64,000 bases of DNA, taken from NCBI GenBank assembly GCA_946902985.2, contig OX336389.2, positions 339,114,444 through 339,178,443 of the forward strand. The letters are read 5' to 3'. Every line of letters starts with the position of its first letter. Positions within the stretch are counted from its first letter, which is position 1. The translations under genes were made by a program, and so were the position numbers. The notes under the pieces are model-generated. The model had not been told where the DNA came from, did no database searches, and saw nothing but the letters and a program-made list of their open reading frames with translations. The DNA comes from Meconema thalassinum (lineage: Eukaryota; Arthropoda; Insecta; Orthoptera; Tettigoniidae). This document shows, in pieces, positions 10,491-21,339 of the stretch.

Positions 10491-10898
10491 TGGTCCAGGT
10501 CCCCTTTACGGGTTTGACAGCCAGCTCTAAACGCCCCACTTTGAGCGATATAACTCCCATTAGGTTATTTCGCATGCCTTTTCCGTTCATGTTTTTGAGG
10601 TCTGGCACTCAAAATTAATATGTGCGCGCTGTCAGGGGAAGGGCCACCTAAGTGTGCGACTACACTCGAGAGCCTGTTCGGTCTGGCCACACTGACAGGT
10701 GGGTGCGCCATGTACCCTGCAGTAGTATCCGCCTGACAACGCAGGTCCCCGCACAGCTGCGTGCCTGTGCTGGAAAACTCTCTCGTATATGCCAAGGGGT
10801 ACATGCCTGTATGGCATGTCAAACATCGGACCCCCGGGCAATGCCTTCCAAGCTAGGCGGGCCTTGCCTTGGCTGGGTAGCGCCTACAGAGACAGCCC

Positions 10899-12367
10899 GT
10901 GATTGGAGTCGGTGGCATTCAGGGAGGAAGAAATGGCCATGGGAAAAAGCGCAACTTCCCCCAACAGGGTGGTCCCCCACCCAAGTCTTTAAATTTTGAT
11001 TCCCTAAGGGGTTCTACTCCTTGGGAACAGTCTGTACGTTCGAATCTGGGTGCTAATACCCCCAAGTTTATGGTCGCGACCAGAACCGATGGGGATGATT
11101 TCAAGCTGGTCAAATCAATTTTGTTTTCTCTCCACATAGAAGGTGTCTATGGTGAGCTTGAGAAAGTACAAAAGATGAGAAACGGTAGCTTGCTGCTCAA
11201 GACCAAAACGGCTGAGCAGGTCGACAAACTTTTGACGTGTGACCATTTTGGCGAAATTCCCGTCAAAGTGGAAAAACATAAGTCTCTCAATCAGGTCCGG
11301 GGAGTTATCTTCCATAGGGACCTGATTCTGAATATTGACGAGGAACTCAAGGAGGATATGAAGCACCGTCACGTGACCGATGTCCGGCGCATTACGCGCA
11401 AGGTCAACGGTCAGGACGTTGAGACGGGTGCTTTCATCATTTTCTTTGAGTGCTCAGTACTCCCGGAGAAGGTTAAGGTCACAAGCTATCGTTGTGATGT
11501 TAGGCCGTACATTCCACCTCCTGTGCGATGTTATAAGTGCCAGAAGTTCGGGCACATGGTATCTCGTTGCTCGAACTTGGCAATCTGTGGAACGTGTGGT
11601 AAGGTACCTCATGATGACGAGCAGTGCACAAAGCCCCATCAGTGCACCAATTGCTCTGGATTTCACTCTCCTCGGGACAGGGACTGTCCTGTGTTCCTGA
11701 GTGAGAAGAAAATCCAGGAGATCAAAACCCTGGAAGGTCTCTCCTACCAGGAGGCTCGCAAGAGGTACCACACTACGATTGCTACTGCTCCCACGATTGA
11801 TTATCGTAAAATTATACCTGGCCTGATTCCATCAACCTCATCTTTTGTACCAGCTGTGAAACCCTCAGCCTTGACTCCCACGATCCCGAGATCAGCACCA
11901 GAGAACTTGACCATCAGCTCGAAGGTGGGTCCTATCCCACCTCCGACCACCAAACAGACTGTGCGGGCGAAGGGTCCTCCGCTCGCACAGCAGGGGGGGT
12001 CCCCACCCCACCCCCACCCCCACCCCACCCCCACCCCCCACCCAAACGGTCGGCGAAAGCCGCGCCTGAGCCGGAGGAGGCGGCATTGTCGACCAGGGCC
12101 AGGAGTACCTCTCTTGGCCCGTTTAAACTTAGGAGAGAGGTGGGGAAGACGGGATCACGTACTGCGCGATCCCCTCCCCCTCTGAACAAGGGGAAGCCAT
12201 ACGCCCCACCAGCTGCGGATACTTCTGCGCCTGGGGACGTTCCGGTCCCCAGGTCTGCGCGCTCCCCATGGAGGTCCCCCCGGCGCCAACATGCGTCCCG
12301 GAAATCGTCCGCTGGGTCGGCCCGCTCCAGGTCCCCACATGAGGACATGGAGCTTGTGGTCAACTGA
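10899..12367 (+). pseudogene. LINE ORF1 (gag-like nucleic-acid-binding protein)
   Basis: It encodes an RNA-binding chaperone-type protein. The frame is open from at least 10899; the first in-frame ATG is at 11070. Near residues 210-270 there are three zinc knuckles: CYKCQKFGHMVSRC, CGTCGKVPHDDEQC and a shorter CTNCSGFH...C. A C-rich tract at 11997-12045 then gives a poly-Pro/His stretch and the frame ends at 12185. Another frame (12086-12367) continues with an Arg/Ser-rich tail ending at TGA 12365-12367, which looks like the genuine C-terminus. I therefore read one frameshift in the C tract. Confidence 0.75.
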
Positions 12368-12430
12368 TAATGGTTAAGTTGTAGCTTGCTACTTCTTTTC
12401 CTTAGTTTCACTGTTACACTGTTACTGTTC

Positions 12431-12548
12431 GCTTCCCGCGCTTCGGAGGAGTACAACGTGCCCTTTACGGAGTGGGAACTCCGCGGAGCGCTGGCGATCT
12501 GCAGGGACACATCTCCCGGCCCGGATACTATTCACAACCAGATGCTTA
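12431..12548 (+). repeat. 118-bp copy of the RT region placed at the ORF1/ORF2 junction
   Basis: Bases 12431-12548 match 13765-13882 with only three mismatches. The original lies in ORF2 just before the RT domain, in the frame giving SRASEEYNVPFTEWELRGA. The copy lies in another frame directly before the endonuclease and replaces the expected start of ORF2. Confidence 0.9.
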
Positions 12549-15500
12549 TGACAGGCATTTGACTGAGCTCCGTCAGCTCATAGCCCAATACGCAGCGAGT
12601 ATAGTCTGTTTACAGGAGACAAATCTCAGGCCTGACCATCAGACGGTCCTGAGGGGTTTCCGACTATACTCGAAAGAGCGAACAGACGCCGCCCGGGCCT
12701 CCGGGGGCGTCTGCACGTTAGTTCGCTCTGACTGCTATAGTGATGAGTTTCCGTTAACTACTCCTTTGCAAGCTATTGCAGTTCGCGTGTCATTGCCTGT
12801 TATGACTACTGTTTGTAACGTGTACCTTCCACCGAACCAGCTCCTTGATATTAACGCGGTGTTTGATCTTGTAGATCAGCTTCCCGCCCCTTTCCTACTC
12901 GTGGGTGATTTCAATGCACATCACCCCCAATGGGGATCACCATCTTCGTGCCCCAGAGGCAGGGACGAGGGGGGCTTAATTCAAGGACTGGATTTATCAT
13001 TGTTAAATACGGGGGAAGCCACTCATTTTAGCTTAACGCATGGCACGTACTCCCACATTGACTTGAGTGTGTGTAGCCGTGCGTTAGTTCCCCATTTTGG
13101 TTGGTACGTACACGATGAGCTCTGTGACAGTGACCATTCCCCGATCATTCTCACTCTTCTTAGCCAGAAGCCCGTGTCGTTCCCCAGTCGTTGGGTACTT
13201 AAGCGGGCAAACTGGCCCTCATTTCAAGAACGAGCTGTGTTCGTTGATCTTGGTTGCCGGAGCGTCGATGACGAGGTACAACACGTCACCGATGTGCTTC
13301 TTGCTGCCGCCGAAGAGTCCATTCCATCCTTTTCTGGGACTCCTCGTCGCAAACTCGTCCCTTGGTGGACTGAGGATATTGCAGCGGCAATAAGAGACCG
13401 TCGTCGCGCTCATAAGCATTATCGGGGACGCCCAAACATGGCCAATTTGGTGGCGTTTAAGAAATTTCGTGCCAAGGCACGGTTTCTTATCCGCCAGAGT
13501 AAGAAAGAATCATGGGAACGGTATGTGTCGTCCATCACGGCACATACCCCCTCCTCTCAAGTGTGGACTAAACTACGACGCATTTCGGGCATTCAGACAT
13601 CTTCTACTGTACTGGGAATTTCCATTGATAATGAATTGGTTACAGATCCTTACCGCGTTGCAAACCATCTCGCATCTTATTTTGCGGATATATCCGGTTT
13701 CGATAACTATGATCCTGCTTTCGTGGCCCTGAAGCGCGAGGCAGAACGTTTCCAGCTCAGTTTTGCTTCCCGCGCTTCGGAGGAGTACAACGTGCCCTTT
13801 ACGGAGTGGGAACTCCGCGGAGCGCTGGCGCTCTGCAGGGACACGTCTCCCGGCCCGGATAATATTCACAACCAGATGCTTAAACACCTTAACGTTGAGA
13901 GCATTCGTTATTTGCTCAAGGTGTTTAATCGTATCTGGTTGGAAGGTGTGTTTCCAGCGCAATGGCAGGAAGGTATCATTATACCGATCCTGAAGCCCGA
14001 TAAGGATCCTAATTTAACAGGGGTTTACAGACCTATTTGTCTCACGGTCTGTGCAAGCTCTTTGAGAGGATGGTCAATCGGCGCCTGGTGTGGGTCCTGG
14101 AGAAATGAGGACTCCTGTCTGAATACCAGTGTGGATTCAGGGCGTCTCGGTGTACCAACGATCATCTGGTGCGCCTGGAGACCGCCATACAGGACGCTTT
14201 TCTCCGGAGACAGCACCTAGTCGCTGTTTTCTTTGACCTTGAGAAGGCCTATGACACCACTTGGCGTTACGGCATCCTTTCTACCCTGCATCAATGGAAA
14301 TTCCGAGGTAACTTGCCGGTTTTTATTGCGAATTTTCTGTCCCTTCGCCTATTCCGTGTCCGAATAGGGGGGGAGGGGGACATATTCGCAAGATCATATA
14401 CAGGAAAACGGAGTCTCACAGGGATCGGTGCTTAGCGTAACATTATTTGCGATTGCCATAAACGGTATAGTCGCTGCTGCTGGTCCAGCAGTGGTACCGT
14501 CGCTATATGTAGACGACTTCGCTCTACATTATAGTGCGCACAATATGGCGGTCGCTGAACGACAGCTACAACAAGCTATTCGGAGAGTGGAACGCTGGAC
14601 ACTAGAGCATGGCTTTCGGTTCTCAACCGCTAAGACCTCGGTTGTCCATTTCTGCCGAAAGCGCACTCTCCATCCTGATCCTGAGCTTTATCTGGGCGAT
14701 GTAGCTTTGCCTGTTGTTGCTACGTACCGGTTCCTTGGGCTCCTTTTCGATCAGAAATTGACGTGGGAGCCACACGTGCGGTGTTTGAAAACTGCCTGTG
14801 CTAAGAAACTCAACATGTTGCAGTTTCTTAGCGGCACATCGTGGGGGGCGGACCGCGCGGTGCTCCTACGTTTTTATAAGGCACTGGTTTTATCTAGATT
14901 AGATTATGGCAGTGTAGCATATGGTTCGGCACGTAAGTCAGTGCTTGTTAAACTGGACGGTGTCCACCACGGCGGTGTGCGGCTGGCGACGGGAGCCTTT
15001 CGGACGAGCCTAGTCGTCAGCTTGCTCGCCGAGGCTGGCGTACCTCCTTTACACCTGAGGCGCCAACAAGTACTGCTGACCTATGCTGCAACTATTCGAC
15101 AGATGCCACTTCATCCAAGCTATCCATGTTTGTTTACCAATCCGATTCGCCGGCTGTATGATGCGCTCGCCCGAACCACTCGGCCGGCGGGGATTTGCTT
15201 GGATGCCTTATACCGTCAGTTCCGATTTCCTTCTGTCTCCTGTATCGTCCAAGTACCTAGCAAGGCCCCTCTGTGGATGGTCCCTCGCCCTGATATCATC
15301 CTAGATCTGCACACCGGCCCCAAGTCGGACACGGACTCCTCCGTCCATCGGAGGCTGTTCCAGTCCGTGGTGAGCCGGTATCCAGGATCAGGGCTTCTAT
15401 TCACGGACGGTTCGAGGGTAAACGAGAAAGTAGGCTGTGCATTTGTGGTTGAGGATTGTCGGTTTCTCTTTTCACTTCCCGAGGCCTGTGGCGTGTACAC

Positions 15501-16197
15501 AGCGGAGCTCTATGCCATCTTAGAGGCTCTGCGGTACACGTTATCAGACGATCACCAGCACTTTCTTGTGTGTACTGACTCTCTGAGTGCGCTGCAAGCG
15601 ATTGATGTGTGTTTCCCGAAGCACCCGTTGGTCCAGCGTGTGCACGATCTGCTCGTCAGTTCGTGTAACGCTGGAACCGGGGTGACCTTTGTGTGGCTTC
15701 CTAGCCACATGGGTATTGCGGGAAACGAGCTTGCTGATCAGGTGGCGAGAGAGGCAGTCGCACTGCCCTCGCTACCGTATAAGGTGCCTGCTAGTGATGT
15801 GCGCTCTCAGTTGCGGCATTCGATCCTGTCGCATTGGGAGGAAGCGTGGCGTGCCACGCCTCCACCCAACAAACTGAGAGGCGTCAAGGAGACAACGAAG
15901 GTGTGGAAATCTTCCTTCCGATCTCTCCGGAAGGAAGCTGTGGTACTCTGTCGAATCCGGATCGGCCTTGGGATTGCCACGCACTCCCACTTGCTAAAGA
16001 GAGAAGATCCCCCTGTGTGTACTTGCGGTGCCCACCTAACTGTGGCACACATTCTCTTAGAGTGTGTGGATCTGGCAGATCTGCGAAGGACTCTTAAACT
16101 GCCTAATACCCTCTCCCTTATTCTCCGTGATGACGGACCGTCAGTAGACCTCGTCATCCGGTTCATGAGGGAGAGTGGTTACTTTTTTAAGTTTTAA
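12472..16197 (+). pseudogene. LINE ORF2: endonuclease, reverse transcriptase, RNase H
   Basis: Endonuclease (about 12550-13170): VCLQETNL, LLVGDFNAHHPQWGS, SDHSPIIL. The first strand carrying the catalytic Asn is missing because 12431-12548 is a copied RT segment. RT: SPGPDNIH, IIPILKPDKD, FFDLEKAYDTTW, SQGSVLSVTLF and YVDDFALHY (intact YVDD). RNase H: LLFTDGSR, TAELYAILEAL, CTDSLSALQ, SHMGIAGNELAD. A Cys/His tail follows (CTCGAHLTVAHILLEC). Lesions: a frameshift near 14045, TGA at 14106-14108, and a frameshift in the G-run at 14366-14382. Stop at 16195-16197. Confidence 0.85.
13765..13882 (+). repeat. Source copy of the 118-bp RT duplication
   Basis: In-frame ORF2 sequence from which 12431-12548 was copied. 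The flanking bases are unrelated at both ends, so the duplicated block is sharply delimited. Confidence 0.85.
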
Positions 16198-16445
16198 TGT
16201 GTAGTTACGCCTTTTAATTCAGGTTAAGTCTGTTTTATGTTTTTTATTGTATTCATCTATTTTATTGTTCACTATGCCTTATTTGTTTTATTCTTTTTTT
16301 TACCATCCGCCTTTTATTCTTTTTATTCAAATAAGGCATAACTTTTGGGGCTCACTGTCTGTTTTATAAACACCATTTTCGTTTAATCCATGGCAGTGAG
16401 TTGTTTTTATCTACATCCTTTCATTTCACGCCATTTCATTTCATT

Positions 16446-16504
16446 AGGGGCCGATAACCTCGATGTTAGGCCCCTTAAAACAATAATTATCATCATCATC
16501 ATCA
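16446..16504 (+). other. LINE 3'-end hairpin and (atc)n tail
   Basis: 'ggggcc' and 'ggcccc' can pair around the loop gataacctcgatgtta. They are followed by 'ttaaaacaataatt' and (atc)n. The same hairpin and tail end other, otherwise unrelated, elements at 4546, 8262 (minus) and 21279. It is probably the template recognition signal for the LINE reverse transcriptase (inference). Confidence 0.75.
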
Positions 16505-17399
16505 TTGACGGAAACGTTAATGGCGGCCATCCAAATGTTCAAAGCTTAATTCAAATTACGACTAACCTAATCATCTGATCTCTACCAAAATTTTCAACAG
16601 CATACCTTCATGTGGGAAGCGTCTTTTGACCAAAGTACAGGGTCATCAGCCCAATAGTTTACAGATGGCGGTCATGTATGTGTGCAAATCTATTCCCCCT
16701 ACCAATTCAAACACAACGAAACCCAAATCGAACCACCTTTGGTACAGAGGTAGCACTAGCAAGGGACAACTCAGTGTCCTGTTGTGTATCGCCGCCATCA
16801 TAACAAAAACGAAATGGCGCCCACCCAATGTGTGAGCTTAAATCAAATTACGACTAACCTAATCATCCGATCTCTACCAAATTTTACAACAATATACCTT
16901 AATGTGGGAGACGTCTTTTGTCCAAACTACAAGGTCATCAACCAAATAGTTTCAAGATGGTGGATGTATGAATCATGCAAGTATTATAGTCTAACCGTAA
17001 CTTACGATTCAACACGGCCTGGCCTCAACAATTCAGCTATCGTGCATAAGGAGGTTTAAACTGTCCTCAAGGAGGTGACCGGTAGGATATTAGCATATTA
17101 TAATGGAATATGTAACCGTAGAAGTGACTTAACATGTCAGATTGATCATGCCATATCGTTGTGGGTCCATGCCGTCCCGTTGACAAAATGGCCGCTAGTT
17201 GTGCTCGTAAATCCATATATATCCATAACTGCGTAAGGTTATAGCCTTTTAGGAATGTACTGAACAAAATAATACATATTTAGTATCAAATGGTTTATAG
17301 AAGCGCCAGAAAACGCTAATGAAATCGTCGATTTCAACACAAAATATACTGCAGTTGTACTGAAGGAGTTATTAGGAGTTATTAACATGAGATTATCGT
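16505..17399 (+). repeat. Long interspersed repeat L, right part
   Basis: Continuation of 9789-10292 after the LINE. It contains a further unit of the same text ('accaattcaaacac', 'tttggtacagaggtag', 'ctcagtgtcctg'), so the repeat has internal duplication. Its end region ('gacaaaatggccgctag', 'gaaatcgtcgatttcaa', 'actgcagt') matches 27300-27500 downstream of the second copy. Confidence 0.6.
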
Positions 17400-17474
17400 A
17401 CCGCATCCATGGCTAAGTGGTAGCGTCCTGGGCTCATAGTCTGGCGTTCCGTGGTTCGAATCCCTGTGGGTCTA
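17400..17474 (+). other. tRNA-like sequence (tRNA-Met-like pseudogene or SINE head)
   Basis: An A-box-like tggctaagtgg and a perfect B-box ggttcgaatcc are spaced as in a tRNA, with ctcatag in the anticodon-loop position (CAT). Acceptor and T stems do not pair properly, so I do not call a functional tRNA. A T-run at about 17489-17497 could serve as a pol III terminator. Confidence 0.5.
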
Positions 17475-17554
17475 ATTATTTTACTTCGTTTTTTTTTGTA
17501 TTTATTGATTTATAACTAATCACACTTTATAATGTTAAGCATATATAGTCTGTA

Positions 17555-18025
17555 TCTCTCCAGGTTGGTGGAACCCACGGACTCAGCGAGGGAACTCGCC
17601 ACTACCGCCTCTACGGGCAGTGTCCTAGAGCTGGGAACATCTAATAGGAGGGGATACAACTGGTGAGGTGTGATTGGCACCTCGCCCAGGCGGCCTCACC
17701 TGCAAAGCGAACAGGGGCCTCATGAGGGAAGGTAATGGATGGTCAGGATGGATAGGCAAGGAAGAGGGAAGGAGGCGGCCGTGGCCTTGAAGAAGGTACC
17801 ATCCCGGCATTTGCCCGAAGACGAAGTGGGAAACCACGGAAAACCACTTCGAGGATGGCTGAGGTGGGAATCGAACCCCCTCTACTCATTTGGAACACCC
17901 GAGGCTGAGTAGACCCCGTTCCAGTCCTCATACCACTTTTCAAATTTCGTGGCAGAGCCGGGAATCGAACCCAGGACCTCCGGGGCGGCAGCTAACCATG
18001 CTGACCGCTACGCTACGGAGGCGAC
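17555..18025 (-). mobile_element. SINE family C, second copy
   Basis: It shares all modules with 4033-4495: 'cggactcagcgagggaac', 'cgggcagtg', 'caggcggcctcacctgc', 'gcatttgcccgaagacg', and two B-box complements 'gggaatcgaacccc' and 'gggaatcgaacccagg'. It also contains 'gtgggaaaccacggaaaacc', which is absent from the first copy. An 8-bp flank, gtctgtat, is repeated (about 17549 and 18026), but this is weak. Confidence 0.8.
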
Positions 18026-18164
18026 GTCTGTATTTGCAATCGAAAATATTATATATCTACTTAAACCACCACATATTTCAACACTCGAATACATCGATTA
18101 ATATTCGTTGACTTTGATCCGCGGTAGAGTCTATTGTTTTTGTTATAGTTTCTTTAGGGGTTTT

Positions 18165-18435
18165 GCGGCATCATGGTTTTGTAGCCCCGCCTACTTGTGT
18201 GTGTGTGTGCAGAAGTTGTCTATAACCCGTGTCACTGTGATGTCTGTAGGCTTACTAGTGTGTGTACTTTTATTCGAGGAACGATTTGGGTAGGAAGCTG
18301 TTGTTGTTGTTTCATTTGAGATGCATGGACATCATGGTCATTTATCCCTGTGTATTTGGGTGAGTGTTGAATTTTGTCTGATAACCTGTGTTATTGTGAT
18401 GGCTGTATTACTCTGTGTATATAATATTCAGGTGG
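18165..18435 (-). mobile_element. Two partial SINE family B copies
   Basis: From about 18300 the text 'tgttgttgttgtttcattt' and 'gataacctgtgttattg' match the tail half of family B. A more decayed segment at 18165-18290 ('ctataacccgtgtcactg', 'gatgtctgtag') looks like another piece. Both lack the tRNA-like head. Confidence 0.5.
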
Positions 18436-18521
18436 GGATTCAATCAATCAACGTTCAATATCCGTATAGCACGTTGTATTTCAACAAGCTACTACAACCA
18501 GTATTCAATTATACTCCTTGA

Positions 18522-18600
18522 AAACGACAAAGAGTTATAAGTATACCCATGCATTTAGGAGAAAGTAGGCTTATGTTCTTTACTGAACGTCTTGTTTATT
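18522..18600 (+). repeat. Unclassified repeat shared with 28864-28940
   Basis: 'gacaaagagttataagtat' followed by 'acccatgcatttaggaga' and 'tgaacgtcttg' recurs at 28864-28940 with a few substitutions. Its class is unknown. Confidence 0.55.
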
Positions 18601-18947
18601 TTTGTACATATATTACATACATTGTATAAGGGGGTTATTTGGGGTGTGACTGACCGACTGACTGACATCTCTGGAATTACACATTTCGTACTGTGCTTTT
18701 TGATTTTGTTTTTGCTTTTTGTTTCTAACGAAAGCAAAACTACAAGTTTTCGCCTTGGTGTGCGGTGTCGATAGCATTTGATACGTTTCATTTACACCTA
18801 TCAATGCTTTACACGAGTAAACAAAAATATTCTTGAATTTGATAGTATAAACGTACATAATGCAGTCGTTTGTCATCAATGCGAAGATTGGTTGTAATCA
18901 AAACAAAAAATCATCAAATTACGTACAGTATTTTTATTACACTGTAT

Positions 18948-20334
18948 AACAACAACCAAAAAACGACGCACCGGGAAGGCGTTGTACGATTGTAGGCAAA
19001 GACATTCCTACCGAACATGCAACTGATTAAAGCTTCGTGTCGAATGAATGAATAGCGGGAGCTCCCGCGCATCCGAACTGCGCATGCATCAGGTGTATAT
19101 AAGGCGCGATTCTGAAGCGTATGCTCAAAGTAGCTGTTGCATTTGACTGCGATATCTTAACGTTGGCTGTAAGAATGCCACACCGAAGGATCGTGCTCAT
19201 TACGAGCAGAGTTCGAAAGAGGTCATGCCATCGGATTGAAAGAAGCTGGTTTGTCGAATCGAGCTGTCGCTGGACATTTGGGTCGAAGTGATGCGGCGGT
19301 CAGACGATGCTGGCAAGCGTGGGTCAGCAACGGCAGGCATCAGCGTCAGGACGACAGTCAGTGGTCGACCGAGGGCCACAACAGCACGGGCAGATAGAGC
19401 GATTGTCAGAACAGCTGTCCCAGCACCGAAGTCGTCGTTATCAACGATCCAGCGTGTGACCCGCACACATGTGTCCACCATGACCATCAACAGACGCCTG
19501 AGCGACAGGAATTTGCGCTCGCGCCGCCCGTTACGCCTCTTACCACTCACGCCTGTTCACCGTCAAGTCAGATTACAGTGGTGCCACGCTCGAGCAACGT
19601 GGAGCTGTGCTGACTGGGGACGTATAGTCTTTAGTGACGAATCCCGTTTCCAATGGTGCCCTGACGACAACCGCATACGTGTTTGGAGACGTCCTTGCCA
19701 GCGTGGAGATCCTGCCTAGACTATCGCACGCCACACAGCCCCAGAACAGGGGGTGAAGATCTGGGGTGCCATCTCCTTTGATAGCCGGACCCCTCTGGTA
19801 GTCATTCATGGCACACTGACAGCCCAGCGGTATGTTGATGACATTCTACGGCCGGTTGTGTTACCGTTCCTTCAGCGACATCCAGGCCTTACTTTCCAAC
19901 AGGATAATTCCCGGCCGCACATGGCACGTGTTGCTATGGACTGTCTTCAAGCTTGCCCTATCCTTTCTTGGCCAGCTCGGTCGCCTGATCTCTCTCCCAT
20001 TGAGCACATTTGGGACGTCATGGGAAGGCGATTGCGAACATCCCGGAATATCGCCGATTTAGCCCAAGAGTTGGAGATCATTTGGCACGAAATTCCGCAG
20101 GACACCATCCTGGAACTTTATCAGTCTGCCACGTCGAGTGACAGCTTGCATCCAGGCCAGGTGTGGACCAATACCTTATTAACGTCCTCACTTTGTAACG
20201 CTCTAACTCTGCAATAAATCATTCGATTGTTCTGCACTTTTGATCGTTTGTTTTTCTATGTCTGTTCCTCACATCCACCTATTTTTATCGCCATCGGACA
20301 ATTCCTTCCTGGTGCGTCGTTTTTTTTTTTTTGT
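18948..20334 (+). mobile_element. Tc1-like DNA transposon, 1.39 kb, TA target site
   Basis: Terminal inverted repeats of about 35 bp begin near 18957 and end near 20330. Both contain 'aaaacgacgcacc' and 'ggaagg', and TA lies outside each end (18946-18947; 20335-20336). The element encloses a damaged D,D,E transposase. Size, TA duplication and motifs agree with Tc1/mariner. Confidence 0.8.
19165..20217 (+). pseudogene. Tc1-like transposase
   Basis: Cut-and-paste DDE transposase. The N-terminal HTH is in one frame (AEFERGHAIGLKEAGLSNRA). A frameshift near 19350 leads to the frame with SGRPRATT and the first catalytic Asp in IVFSDESRF. A TAG at 19717-19719 is followed in the same frame by KIWGAISF, QQDNSRPHMARV (second Asp) and SPDLSPIEHIWD (Glu). 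The second Asp and the Glu are separated by 32 residues rather than the usual 34, because two residues are missing between the motifs. Two lesions, so inactive. Confidence 0.8.
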
Positions 20335-20336
20335 TA

Positions 20337-21020
20337 TACCGGTACCGTGTATTTGACTCGGAGATTGATCCCCCTAATCACCCTCCCCGTAGTTACGCCA
20401 CTGTCAGAAACGCAAATATTATGAATGAATAACATAAACTAATATTTGTAATATCAACACGCAATGTAGCTGCCAAATGGTAAGTTGCCATTGACAGTAA
20501 GGCGAGCATAAATAATGCTGCGTTTTATTTGTAGTTTGTAAGTTACGTCATAACCTTCTTCACCATCTGTGCATGTGGGTGGAACACACAATGGTTTACC
20601 AAGGCGTCCTTCTGTAATAAGAGATTTGAAACTATCTGTAAACATAATTTGTGAGCAAAATAAATAGAGTATAATATCAATTTGGCTTCGCCTTGGTATG
20701 ACATTTTCGTGGAATTATTCTATTATTATTATTTTTATTATTAGATTATTAATTTCTTCAGACAGATTAGCCTATTGGTCCTCTACCTTTTGTATAATTT
20801 TGATCCAACAGGTCGGAGCCACCCTGTATATTACCTTATAACAAAGCCGAGCCTTTTACTGTATATTTGGGGCAGATGATCTCGCTGTTCCACCCTTTAA
20901 AACAGCAATAACTAACATAACTAACTTACTGCATTTTAAGTACAGGCCTAATATAGTGCTTCAAATTGCACGACTATTAGGAAATGTGTATGTGTTCCCG
21001 ATTCTACGAGGTCGGGTATA
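20337..21020. other. No confident gene; one orphan open frame
   Basis: Mostly AT-rich. On the minus strand, 20454-20645 has an open frame with a plausible splice acceptor (cttattacag) and a protein-like composition: cysteines, VPPTCTDGEEGYDV, ending GSYIAC. I cannot assign it to any family. It may be a chance frame or a fragment of a lost gene. Confidence 0.3.
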
Positions 21021-21034
21021 AGCTGAGATGAGTT

Positions 21035-21335
21035 GTCTATGTGACGGGTGGCTTTTACGGCTGGATTTCATTCCTGATGCCAACCTCATGAGAGATGAAA
21101 TGAATGACTGACAAGGAGTTTGCAAAGAACCGGCCGTGGTCTGTTAGGAGGCACCGTCCCGACATTGAAAATGGGAAACTGTGGAAAACCACTTCGAGGA
21201 CTGCCGCACAGAATCCGGTGACAGCTATACCCATGGCCTTCGCCAAGTTATAAAATTGAATTTTATTAGGCCTATTAGGGGCCGATAACCTAGATGTTAG
21301 GCCCCTTAAAACAACAATTATCATCATCATCATTA
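21035..21335 (+). mobile_element. Non-autonomous retroelement with the LINE 3' tail
   Basis: The body contains 'aaccggccgtggtctg', 'ggaggcaccgtcccgac', 'gtggaaaaccacttcgagg' and 'acagctatacccatggcc'. It ends with the hairpin 'ggggccgataacctagatg', 'ttaggccccttaaaac' and (atc)n, as in the LINE at 10293-16504. Parts of the body recall SINE C text (gaaaaccacttcgagga). It is likely mobilised by the LINE (inference). Confidence 0.6.
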
Positions 21336-21339
21336 TTAG

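Larger units (their letters stand above)
10293..16504 (+). mobile_element. Full-length LINE (I/Jockey-superfamily type) with 12-bp TSD
   Basis: A non-LTR retrotransposon of about 6.2 kb. In order it has a 5' UTR with two similar modules, ORF1 with three zinc knuckles, ORF2 with AP endonuclease, reverse transcriptase and RNase H domains, a 3' UTR, and a conserved hairpin followed by a (atc)n tail. The duplicated host sequence ttgacggaaacg (10281-10292; 16505-16516) defines both ends. RNase H after RT and a zinc-knuckle ORF1 point to the I-type branch. It is inactive: ORF1 and ORF2 are frameshifted, and the ORF2 start has been replaced by a copied RT segment. Confidence 0.9.

Noticed and set aside
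11932..12510. 192-codon minus-strand frame at the ORF1 end of the LINE
   Set aside because: Created by the C-rich tract and GC-rich antisense sequence; composition is Gly-rich low complexity.
17400..17474. Functional tRNA-Met gene
   Set aside because: A- and B-boxes and CAT position are good, but acceptor and T stems do not pair; more likely a tRNA-derived repeat.
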